From Limnoraphis robusta CS-951 (lineage in GTDB: Bacteria > Cyanobacteriota > Cyanobacteriia > Cyanobacteriales > Microcoleaceae), in contig NZ_LATL02000189.1 of NCBI RefSeq assembly GCF_000972705.2, positions 1 through 12,970 on the forward strand: a stretch of 12,970 bases of DNA. Reading direction: 5' to 3'. Each line of letters starts with the position of its first letter. Position 1 is the stretch's first letter. This document shows, piece after piece, positions 7,080 to 12,970 of this stretch. A program made the position numbers and the translations under genes. The notes below the pieces were generated by a model. The model ran no database searches. It had not been told where the DNA came from and saw only the letters and a program-made list of their open reading frames with translations.

Positions 7080-7865
7080 CTAGATAGACCTTACAGGACG
7101 AACCTCTACTTCAACGTGATGGGGTTCTATTCTGTATGCCTTCAGAATTTTTTTGACTAACTTTAGTACATCCTTCGCGGATAGATTTAATTCTACATAA
7201 AGATTGGTATTGATTTTACCAGCGCACGTCAAATCTGACTGTTTTTTGGAAAAATAATTTCTTGTGCGACCAATAAACTCTTTTCGATTTGGAAAGCTTA
7301 ATATAATCTCTTTATCTAGTTTGTACAATATAAAGCATAAATCTCGTAAAAAATATCTCCAACTGTTAACCTCATATTCATTCTGCTTGAACCTAAATAA
7401 TGTAGGTTTAAAGTAAGTAACGTCAACGGACTGATCTAAGGTAAATACCTTAGATATTTCTAGGGGGTTGTTGAGTTGACTGGGTTCAAGGAATTGATCA
7501 TCATTTTCCCAATCAAATTCCGAATCATTATTATTCTCATCATCCCAATCATCCTCGTTTTCAAGTTGGGTAATATATTCTCGAATATGGTTTCTAATTA
7601 TATCCAAAGCTTGGGTGTTCTCAGAGAGTATAGTGCTTTTTTCAAAACACCTCTGTTTGAGTAGAGTCGCAGCTTCATCTAGAATACAAGACTGTAGGCT
7701 TTCAATAGCATCATCTAGGATTGATAAAGCATCTTTTATTTCATCAAGATGTGTTTCGTATTTATCATCCTTCAAGGTTTCTATAAATTCATCGCTGATA
7801 ATTTTTTTATCCACCAGGTCTCCTGCGCCAACCCGTCTCTCGTTAACCAACATTAATTCTAGCAT
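7080..7865 (-). CDS. Hypothetical protein with acidic linker and conserved-looking C-terminal domain
   Basis: I do not recognise this 261-residue protein. The N-terminal part (about 20-100) is predicted helical and charged. Residues 101-127 form a very acidic linker (ENEDDWDDENNND onward). The C-terminal part (about 150-258) looks like a folded alpha/beta domain: YFKPTLFRF, YEVNSWRYFLRDLCFILYKL, GRTRNYFSKK, and NLYVELNLSAKDVLKLVKKIL. It vaguely recalls a C-terminal module of other bacterial hypothetical proteins, but I cannot name it. It has no signal peptide or membrane segment. The gene is visibly richer in A+T than its neighbours and stands alone between unrelated genes, which suggests acquired accessory DNA. 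A GGAG lies about 18 bases before the ATG, too far for a good site; M5 is an alternative start. The reading frame is long and clean, so the gene is probably real. Confidence 0.6.
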   Translation of the reverse strand: MLELMLVNERRVGAGDLVDKKIISDEFIETLKDDKYETHLDEIKDALSILDDAIESLQSCILDEAATLLKQRCFEKSTILSENTQALDIIRNHIREYITQLENEDDWDDENNNDSEFDWENDDQFLEPSQLNNPLEISKVFTLDQSVDVTYFKPTLFRFKQNEYEVNSWRYFLRDLCFILYKLDKEIILSFPNRKEFIGRTRNYFSKKQSDLTCAGKINTNLYVELNLSAKDVLKLVKKILKAYRIEPHHVEVEVRPVRSI

Positions 7866-8045
7866 AAAACGTTATAGATGACGCTCCTATCAATCAACAT
7901 TTGTTGTAACAAAATTGATAAGAATATAGTTTGCAGGCATACTGTACAGCGCAGTTCAGGTTAAATTTGAGATTTCAGGTAGTTAATCAAAGATGTACAT
8001 GAAAGCAATAAAAACTTTGCATTGTGAGTTGAATGAAGTACAGTA

Positions 8046-8214
8046 CAGACTAAAAAACCCGGTTTCTTCTACCGTGCGCGGAAAATTGGCGATGTGTATT
8101 GTTCAAGAAACCGGGTTTTTGGCGTGGTACCTCCAGACTAAAAAACCCGGTTTCTTCTACCGTGCGCGGAAAATTGGCGATGTGTATTGTTCAAGAAACC
8201 GGGTTTTTGGCGTG
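8046..8214. repeat. Two tandem 81-bp palindromic units
   Basis: Units 8046-8126 and 8134-8214 look identical by eye, separated by 7 bases (GTACCTC). Each has 16-bp perfect inverted arms, AAAAACCCGGTTTCTT and its complement (8053-8068 with 8105-8120; 8141-8156 with 8193-8208), around a 36-base loop. The AACCCGGTTTCTT arm is of a kind I recall as abundant in cyanobacterial intergenic DNA. The units contain no ORF of their own, so they resemble small non-autonomous palindromic elements. As RNA each would fold into a long hairpin ending in GGGTTTTT, which might also stop transcription. Identity suggests a recent duplication. Confidence 0.85.
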
Positions 8215-8220
8215 CTATAT

Positions 8221-8248
8221 ATAATTTATAATTTATAATTCATAATTC
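8221..8248. repeat. Heptamer tandem repeat, four copies
   Basis: ATAATTT occurs twice and then ATAATTC twice, head to tail, without gaps. It ends two bases before the stop codon of the leftward PLP-enzyme gene. Short tandem heptamers of this sort are a known class in filamentous cyanobacteria. Confidence 0.8.
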
Positions 8249-8250
8249 TG

Positions 8251-9495
8251 TTAAGAATCATTGGCAAACCCAACGGCTTCTATGGCGGCTTCTAAGGCAA
8301 TTTCAAGATGAGTCCAATGGGTACCCCCTTGACAAAACACAATATAAGGTTCTCTTAACGGCCCATCAGCCGATAATTCTGAAGTGCTACCATCAATAAA
8401 CGTACCACCAGCCATAACTAATTGGCTCTCATACCCCGGCATTTCCGCAGGAACGGGGTCGAGGTAGGAACCGACCGGAGAATACTTCTGTAAAGCCCGA
8501 CAGAAGGCGATTAATTTTTGGGGTGAACCCAACTCAATCGCTTGAATAACATCCCGACGGGGTTCTAAAGGTAAAGGGTTAACCCGATAACCTAACTTGT
8601 CAAAAACATAGGCGAGTAAATGGTTTCCTTTCATCGCTTCTCCCACCATTTGCGGGGCCAAAAATAGGCCTTGAAATAACAAGCGATTTTGATCAAACGT
8701 TGCACCGCCATGACTGCCAATTCCGGGAGCTGTTAACCGACAAGCCGCCGCTTCCACTAACTCAGCCCGTCCCGCAATATATCCCCCCGCAGGCGCGATA
8801 GTCCCACCTGGATTTTTAATTAACGAACCCGCAATTAAATCAGCGCCCACCGCAGTGGGTTCTTGGGTTTCAATAAATTCCCCATAACAGTTATCGACAA
8901 AACAAACCGTGTCGGGATTTTGCTGTTTGACGATCTGGACAATTTTCTCAATTTCAGCAATAGATAAGCTGGAACGCCAGGAATAGCCGCAAGAGCGCTG
9001 AATTAGGACTAAGCGTGTTTTAGAGGTAATACCAACTTTTAAACTTTCCCAATCTATTTTTCTATCTAATTGCAGATCTATTTGACGGTAAGAAATGCCA
9101 TACTCAAGAAGTGAACCTTGACTTTTGCCTCGTAAACCAATGACTTCTTCTAGAGTGTCATAGGGAGCGCCAGCAACAGCTAGCATTTCGTCCCCTGGAC
9201 GCAAAACACCGAACAAAGCACAGGCGATCGCATGAGTCCCAGAGACAAACTGGACTCGGACAGCAGCAGCTTCGGCTCCCATGATTTCCGCAAACACTCG
9301 ATCAAGCGTTTGACGGCCCAAGTCATCATGGCCATAGCCTGTAACTCCTGCAAAATGGTGGGTTCCGACCCGATGTTGTCGAAAAGCATCTAAAACTCGT
9401 TTTAGATTTTGCTTGACCTGACCATCGATTCCGGAAAAGATCGTAAATAGTGCCTGCTTTGCTTCATCTAGTTGTAAAATGCTACTGCTCATCAC
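8251..9495 (-). CDS. Methionine gamma-lyase-like PLP enzyme (aluminium-resistance family)
   Basis: This 414-residue cytosolic PLP-dependent enzyme of fold type I belongs to the family often annotated as cystathionine beta-lyase involved in aluminium resistance (COG4100/YnbB type). The PLP lysine is probably K227 in LIAGSLIKNPGG. D201 in CFVDNCYGEF should contact the pyridine nitrogen, and SGTHAIACALFG at 85-96 should bind the phosphate. The C-terminal domain runs from about 290 and ends with GGTHWTHLEIALEAA. Length is typical and no key residue is missing. The true substrate of the family is uncertain; C-S lyase activity is inferred. The frame opens at GTG (9495) followed immediately by ATG (9492), with AGGCGAG a few bases upstream; either may start. 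It is divergent from desC across a 76-base gap that must hold both promoters. Confidence 0.88.
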   Translation of the reverse strand: MMSSSILQLDEAKQALFTIFSGIDGQVKQNLKRVLDAFRQHRVGTHHFAGVTGYGHDDLGRQTLDRVFAEIMGAEAAAVRVQFVSGTHAIACALFGVLRPGDEMLAVAGAPYDTLEEVIGLRGKSQGSLLEYGISYRQIDLQLDRKIDWESLKVGITSKTRLVLIQRSCGYSWRSSLSIAEIEKIVQIVKQQNPDTVCFVDNCYGEFIETQEPTAVGADLIAGSLIKNPGGTIAPAGGYIAGRAELVEAAACRLTAPGIGSHGGATFDQNRLLFQGLFLAPQMVGEAMKGNHLLAYVFDKLGYRVNPLPLEPRRDVIQAIELGSPQKLIAFCRALQKYSPVGSYLDPVPAEMPGYESQLVMAGGTFIDGSTSELSADGPLREPYIVFCQGGTHWTHLEIALEAAIEAVGFANDS

Positions 9496-9571
9496 CGAAC
9501 TCGCCTAACCGCGTGAGTGGTGCTTATTATGACGCAAATAGGACAGACTCGTAAAGAAAGCTCAGATTTTC

Positions 9572-10390
9572 ATGACGATTGCAACTTCAAAAAAACTTAA
9601 TCCCGAATGGAAAGTTATCATCTTTATGGTAATTCTCCACGTCGGCGCACTTTTTGCATTACTTCCGAGTAATTTTAGTTGGGCTGCGGTTGGAATTGCA
9701 GTCTTTTTACACTGGGTAACAGGGGGCTTGGGAATTACTCTAGGTTTTCATCGCCTTGTGACTCATCGCAGTTTTGAAACGCCGAAGTGGCTTGAATATT
9801 TTCTCGTGTTCTGTGGCACTTTAGCCTGTGAGGGTGGAGTGATTGATTGGGTGGGTTCACACCGGATGCATCACCTTTACTCTGACCATGAGTTAGATCC
9901 CCATGACTCTAACAAGGGTTTTTGGTGGAGTCACATGGGTTGGATGCTGTACGCTCGTCCGCCAAAAGCTGACATTGATCGCTTAACTCAGGATATCGGC
10001 AAAGATCCGGTTTATCAATTTTGTCAAGACTATTTCATTCTCGTTCAGTTTGCTTTAGGGGGTCTGCTTTTCCTCTTGGGCGGCTGGCCTTTTGTGGTTT
10101 GGGGAGTGTTTGTGCGGATTGTCGCCGTGTTCCACTGCACTTGGTTTGTTAACAGTGCAACCCACAAGTTTGGATACCGCACGTTTGATTGTGATGATGC
10201 TTCTACCAACTGTTGGTGGGTGGCTGTCCTGACTTATGGTGAAGGTTGGCACAATAACCATCACGCTTACCAGTATTCTGCTCGTCATGGTTTGCAATGG
10301 TGGGAAATTGATCAGACCTGGATGACGATTCAACTTTTACAAGCGTTGGGTTTAGCCAAAAAAGTTAAATTAGTCCCAACGACGAAGTAA
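9572..10390 (+). CDS. desC: Acyl-lipid delta-9 fatty acid desaturase (DesC type)
   Basis: This 272-residue integral membrane di-iron desaturase introduces the first double bond into acyl chains of membrane lipids, in cyanobacteria using ferredoxin. The three histidine boxes are HRLVTH (60-65), HRMHH (97-101) and HNNHH (227-231), all complete. Hydrophobic segments lie at about 14-31, 37-58, 74-90 and 155-190, with the boxes facing the cytoplasm in the family model. Length and the GFHRLVTHRSFETPKWLEY context fit DesC-type delta-9 desaturases rather than the longer DesA, DesB or DesD enzymes. The start is ATG at 9572 with only a weak purine-rich stretch (AAAGAAAG) upstream. DesC paralogues exist in cyanobacteria, and I cannot tell which subtype this is. 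An intrinsic terminator follows the gene. Confidence 0.9.
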   Translation: MTIATSKKLNPEWKVIIFMVILHVGALFALLPSNFSWAAVGIAVFLHWVTGGLGITLGFHRLVTHRSFETPKWLEYFLVFCGTLACEGGVIDWVGSHRMHHLYSDHELDPHDSNKGFWWSHMGWMLYARPPKADIDRLTQDIGKDPVYQFCQDYFILVQFALGGLLFLLGGWPFVVWGVFVRIVAVFHCTWFVNSATHKFGYRTFDCDDASTNCWWVAVLTYGEGWHNNHHAYQYSARHGLQWWEIDQTWMTIQLLQALGLAKKVKLVPTTK

Positions 10391-10468
10391 GGCTGAGTAC
10401 ACTATTCGCTAAGACTGGGAGCTGGGGACAGTTGAATCTTGAATGAACAACATGAATCGTTATTTTTT

Positions 10469-10491
10469 CCCCTCTCCCTTGGGGTTTTTTT
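10469..10491 (+). terminator. Intrinsic terminator of desC
   Basis: CCCC (10469-10472) pairs with GGGG (10481-10484) across an 8-base loop and is followed by seven T (10485-10491). It lies between convergent genes; on the opposite strand the tail is A-rich then six A, so it should act mainly for desC. Confidence 0.6.
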
Positions 10492-10493
10492 AG

Positions 10494-11759
10494 CTAAAAG
10501 TTGGGATTTCCCTGGACGATATATTTGACGGTTGTTAGGCTTTCTAAGCCAATTAATCCGCGCCGATATCCCACCTGATTGGACATTCCTAAAAAGATCG
10601 CATCCCCTCGATTGTGATGGCGTGAGAATCGCGGAGAAGCATTGATAAAGGTTAAGGCACTGTTGACATCTAAGGCAAATTGACGGCTCTCGCTATAGGA
10701 TTCGGTTGCCAAGCAGTTGCTATGACCACTACTATATTCGTTCATCCAGGCGATCGCTTCTTCTAGACTGTCTACTCCTTTAAAAGCGATGGTTTTATTG
10801 AGGTAGGGTTGTGACCATTCTGAGGGTTCAGCCAGGGTTAGCTCGGGAAATTGTTGGACGAGGAGTTCGTCTCCTTTGAGTTCAAATCCTTCTTCACGCA
10901 GATTGTTCCAAAGTCTGACTAAGGATGAACCCTTCTGGTTGGGATCGATTAATACTTTCTCGATCGCATTAACGGGGTCAGGTTTGCTTTGATGGCTATC
11001 CAAGATCATCCATCGCGCCATTTCCACGTTGGCCGTTGCTGACCAATACAGATAGCAGTTCCCCATCGCCGAACGCAAAACAGGAACAGTCGATTGATTG
11101 ACCACTTGCTGCACCAAATGGGGCCGACCATAGGGAATGATCAGATTAATATATTGGTCTTGAGTCACTAAGTCTTGAATGCTGGCTTCCTGTTCGGCGG
11201 GAAAGGCTTCTAAACAGCCTATAGGCATACCTTCTTCTTCGATCGCCGACTGTAAAGCTTGAGTGATCACTTGGTTGGAATAGTTCGCTTCACTGCCACC
11301 GAGTAAAATTAAACTATTAGCCGTTTTCATGCACAGTCCTGCCGCGATTGCACCCAATTCGGGAAAGGCTTCATACACTAACCCCACCACCCCAATCGGA
11401 ATCAGTTGATAGTAGGTCTGACCCTGTTCGAGTTGATAGGAAACTCCGATGACTCGTCCGATGGGATCAGGAAGTTCTCCCAACCGTTTCAAGATTTGTA
11501 CCGTTGTTTCTAGCCTTTCAGGAGTCAGCTTTAACCACTCACTCACACATTCTGAAATACCCAGTTCTCGACTGGCTTCTAAGTCTAGGGTGTTTGCTTC
11601 TAAAATATCGTTTTGCCTTTTTCTAATGGCTTCAGCCATAGCCCGTAAGGTACGGCTACGATGTTCTCCTTTCGTCTTTGCTAGTTGTATACTCGCTGTA
11701 TAGGCACGACGAATAGGGTTCGTCGGCGGGGGTGAAGCACTAAAATCATCAATTATCAT
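10494..11759 (-). CDS. proA: Divergent ProA-like protein (glutamate-5-semialdehyde dehydrogenase family)
   Basis: This 421-residue cytosolic protein of the gamma-glutamyl phosphate reductase family would make glutamate-5-semialdehyde with NADPH in proline synthesis. Family features present are PIGVVGLVYEAFPE (121-134), AAGLCMKTANSLILLGGSEA (139-158), the catalytic Cys C235 in MGNCYLY, INASPRFS (372-379) and GLIGLESLTTVKYI (401-414). Several usually strict motifs differ: IIPYGRP for IIPRGG, SKPDPVNA for QRPSVCNA, and GYRRG for LHARG. It could therefore be the second, divergent ProA known in some cyanobacteria, with uncertain activity, so the symbol is provisional. The ATG start lies 6 bases after the stop of the zinc-ribbon gene, with GGTGAG overlapping that stop as a weak ribosome binding site. 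The two genes are almost certainly cotranscribed. Confidence 0.8.
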   Translation of the reverse strand: MIIDDFSASPPPTNPIRRAYTASIQLAKTKGEHRSRTLRAMAEAIRKRQNDILEANTLDLEASRELGISECVSEWLKLTPERLETTVQILKRLGELPDPIGRVIGVSYQLEQGQTYYQLIPIGVVGLVYEAFPELGAIAAGLCMKTANSLILLGGSEANYSNQVITQALQSAIEEEGMPIGCLEAFPAEQEASIQDLVTQDQYINLIIPYGRPHLVQQVVNQSTVPVLRSAMGNCYLYWSATANVEMARWMILDSHQSKPDPVNAIEKVLIDPNQKGSSLVRLWNNLREEGFELKGDELLVQQFPELTLAEPSEWSQPYLNKTIAFKGVDSLEEAIAWMNEYSSGHSNCLATESYSESRQFALDVNSALTFINASPRFSRHHNRGDAIFLGMSNQVGYRRGLIGLESLTTVKYIVQGNPNF

Positions 11760-11765
11760 CTTCGC

Positions 11766-12170
11766 TCACCGTCTGTAAGCAAGCCAGACCATCAATGCTG
11801 GCAACATTGCCAACATTACCGCAACCATTGCCCAAAGTATAATATTGGGTCCCGGTGAATACAATGCCAAAGGTAGCCAAATTACCAATGGCACTAAGAG
11901 CATTCCTAAAGCTAGGGGTAAGTAATGAGTCCGAAAACCCGGACTGGCTCGATGCCACTGATGACCTGTCCAATGCCATGCTTGTTTATAAGGATAGTGG
12001 GTTGAGAGTTGTTCTAGAGAGTAACCGCTCTCATCTACAACAAAAATTTGCTGACAGCGATCGCAGCCAAAGGCTTCTGTCAGCGTGATCGGAACTAAGT
12101 GACCCTTCCGCCGACAGGGGCAAGGGTAATCACCGTTTAACTCGATTTTCTGGGCTTTCTGAGATGGCAC
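11766..12170 (-). CDS. Conserved cyanobacterial zinc-ribbon membrane protein
   Basis: This 134-residue protein of unknown function has an N-terminal cytoplasmic domain with two cysteine pairs, C17-x-C19 (YPCPCRR) and C36-x2-C39 (GCDRCQQIF). The pairs probably bind one zinc ion or similar metal. Two hydrophobic segments follow, at about 84-103 and 109-131, predicted to form a membrane hairpin with a short basic C-terminus (AYRR). I recall similar sequences as conserved hypothetical proteins across cyanobacteria, but I know of no assigned role. The frame opens at GTG (12170); no ATG occurs before the second half and an in-frame stop lies just upstream, so GTG is the only reasonable start, though no clear ribosome binding site is seen. 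It is first in a two-gene operon with the ProA-like gene, behind a strong promoter. Confidence 0.75.
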   Translation of the reverse strand: MPSQKAQKIELNGDYPCPCRRKGHLVPITLTEAFGCDRCQQIFVVDESGYSLEQLSTHYPYKQAWHWTGHQWHRASPGFRTHYLPLALGMLLVPLVIWLPLALYSPGPNIILWAMVAVMLAMLPALMVWLAYRR

Positions 12171-12227
12171 AAGCAGTTATCAGATAAAGCGTTTAAGAAT
12201 TACGGATTTTAAATACAGACTTAATGA

Positions 12228-12255
12228 ATCATACTGACCAACTCAGTCTTGTCAA
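12228..12255 (-). promoter_or_regulatory. Promoter of the zinc-ribbon/proA-like operon
   Basis: On the minus strand TTGACA (12255-12250) and TATGAT (12233-12228) are separated by 16 bases, close to the sigma-70 consensus. The predicted start near 12221 would give a leader of about 50 bases to the GTG start codon. Confidence 0.6.
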
Positions 12256-12462
12256 TTTCGTAAGTTTTTAGATTTTCATGGATTTTTCCCTAGAGTTGAA
12301 ACGCTAGACTGTCTCCCTGACATCAGTATTGACTCGACAGAAGTTGAGAGTTGATTAAATATCATACAAGAGAATTTTATTCCCTTGCACTCCTTATTTC
12401 CGATGATAACAGCAATCCTATAGCCTATTTGCTGCTTTTTTAAGCTTTATATTCTTTTAGTA

Positions 12463-12534
12463 AGCGGGTGATGGGATTCGAACCCACGACATCAACCTTG
12501 GCAAGGTTGCGCTCTACCACTGAGCTACACCCGC
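12463..12534 (-). tRNA. tRNA-Gly (anticodon GCC)
   Basis: A complete 72-base cloverleaf is visible on the minus strand. The acceptor stem is GCGGGTG/CACCCGC (12534-12528 with 12470-12464) and the discriminator base is U at 12463. The D arm is GCTCAGTGGTAGAGC. The anticodon stem is CAACC/GGTTG around loop TTGCCAA, with anticodon GCC at 12502-12500, and the T arm is GTGGG TTCGAAT CCCAT. No CCA is encoded. It decodes GGC and GGU. Confidence 0.97.
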
Positions 12535-12577
12535 AATATTGCTTGACTCTTTCTAGGATTCCACAAAAAACTCAGTT

Positions 12578-12583
12578 TGTCAA
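12578..12583 (-). promoter_or_regulatory. -35-like element upstream of tRNA-Gly
   Basis: A perfect TTGACA on the minus strand lies about 44 bases upstream of the mature tRNA 5' end. No good -10 box sits at standard spacing (TAGAAA is 22 bases away), so the assignment is tentative. The element overlaps one arm of a 9-bp inverted repeat. Confidence 0.3.
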
Positions 12584-12635
12584 GCAACTTTTCAAATTTT
12601 TTCCTGAACCGGGTTGATTTAGTAGGAGGGTTCCT

Positions 12636-12970
12636 TTGACTACTCCCCCGAATTAATTCGGGGGAATCCCCGTAGGGTATTTCTGAACTTCTGACGCCGA
12701 AAATTGTCAGACTCATAGGCCAAGTCAAATCGCCTCTAACACACCAAACAAGTTGGATAGTTTACTTTTTTAGCTTGAAGACTTTCTTAACTTCCAACAC
12801 AGAGCCAATTCGGTACGCTCAGTTTCCTGCCGTTGCTGTATCTCGGAGCCATAATGCAATATTACGCTTTCGGATTGCCGGGGTTTCTCCGTACTAGGAA
12901 AACTTCAACACGCAGTTGGTACAGTTTTACTTGTCATTTCTTTACTATCTTACAGCAACTAAAGTGGCTC
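12636..12970 (-). mobile_element. Probable decayed IS200/IS605 element with right end
   Basis: On the minus strand the stretch ends in the perfect palindrome CCCCCGAATT/AATTCGGGGG (12645-12664) followed by GAGTAGTCAA. This closely parallels the GGGGAGTATGTCAA end of the left-edge remnant, and A12636 would be the boundary. To its right up to the window edge no intact ORF is present; frames with tnpB-like tails are not convincing. It is most likely the omega RNA and 3' region of a decayed or truncated tnpB element continuing beyond the window. The hairpin call is stronger than the call for the rest. Confidence 0.5.

Larger units (their letters stand above)
7866..8250. other. Gene-free stretch carrying repeats
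   Basis: The first part (7866-8045) shows nothing I can identify beyond the upstream region of the leftward 261-residue gene. The rest is repeats: two identical palindromic units (8046-8214) and a heptamer tandem array (8221-8248). An 81-codon ORF crosses the repeats at 7993-8238. Because the repeat period of 88 bases is not a multiple of three, the ORF reads the two identical copies in different frames, so it is not a protein. Confidence 0.7.

Noticed and set aside
6891..7160. 89-codon ORF after the GH116 gene
   Set aside because: It overlaps the ends of two better-supported genes on both sides and spans two HIP1 sites; composition is not protein-like.
8046..8214. CRISPR array
   Set aside because: Only two 81-bp units with a 7-base gap and no spacer-sized unique sequence; no cas genes nearby.
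7993..8238. 81-codon ORF over the palindromic repeats
   Set aside because: The repeat period of 88 bases shifts the frame, so two identical DNA units give two different peptides; this is not a protein-coding pattern.
11749..11979. 76-codon minus-strand ORF overlapping the zinc-ribbon gene
   Set aside because: It lies in another frame of the zinc-ribbon gene, which has the cysteine motif, membrane segments and promoter.
12525..12728. 67-codon minus-strand ORF
   Set aside because: It runs through the tRNA-Gly 5' end and the IS right-end palindrome, so it is a chance frame.

Overview
The window looks like chromosome from a filamentous, Oscillatoriales-type cyanobacterium. The main grounds are at least six copies of the HIP1 octamer GCGATCGC, a KGK-domain protein, a CcsA-type (system II) cytochrome c maturation protein, a DesC-type desaturase with three histidine boxes, IS200/IS605 elements of the tnpB-only kind, and short cyanobacterial repeat families. 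No single gene fixes the genus.

Layout, left to right. 1-343 is the decayed 3' end of a tnpB element on the + strand, ending in an IS200/IS605-type right-end hairpin. A consensus-like promoter (368-397) follows with no gene in its path. A KGK-domain gene (629-988, -) lies downstream of ccsA (1073-2113, -), with ccsA's terminator between them. An apparently complete tnpB-only element (about 2252-3598, -) comes next; it may have cut a small ORF (3581-3772). Then come chaB (3871-4116, +) with a clear terminator, a 330-base spacer, a GH116 glycosidase (4525-6918, +), an AT-rich orphan gene (7080-7865, -) and a 385-base gene-free stretch. That stretch holds two identical 81-bp palindromic units and a heptamer tandem repeat. 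A PLP enzyme of the aluminium-resistance/methionine gamma-lyase-like family (8251-9495, -) is divergent from desC (9572-10390, +). desC converges on a two-gene operon read leftward from a strong promoter: a zinc-ribbon membrane protein (11766-12170) and a divergent ProA-like protein (10494-11759). tRNA-Gly(GCC) is at 12463-12534 (-). The right edge (12636-12970, -) ends in a third IS-type hairpin and probably carries another decayed element.

Most genes are independent housekeeping or accessory units: heme delivery for c-type cytochromes, membrane lipid desaturation, amino-acid metabolism and sugar hydrolysis. I see no multi-gene defence, secondary-metabolite or phage module. The least ordinary content is the set of three TnpB-type right ends with predictable guide positions, the tandem palindromes, the unrecognised 261-residue protein and the divergent ProA-like sequence. 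I found no convincing new biological system and rate the candidates modestly.
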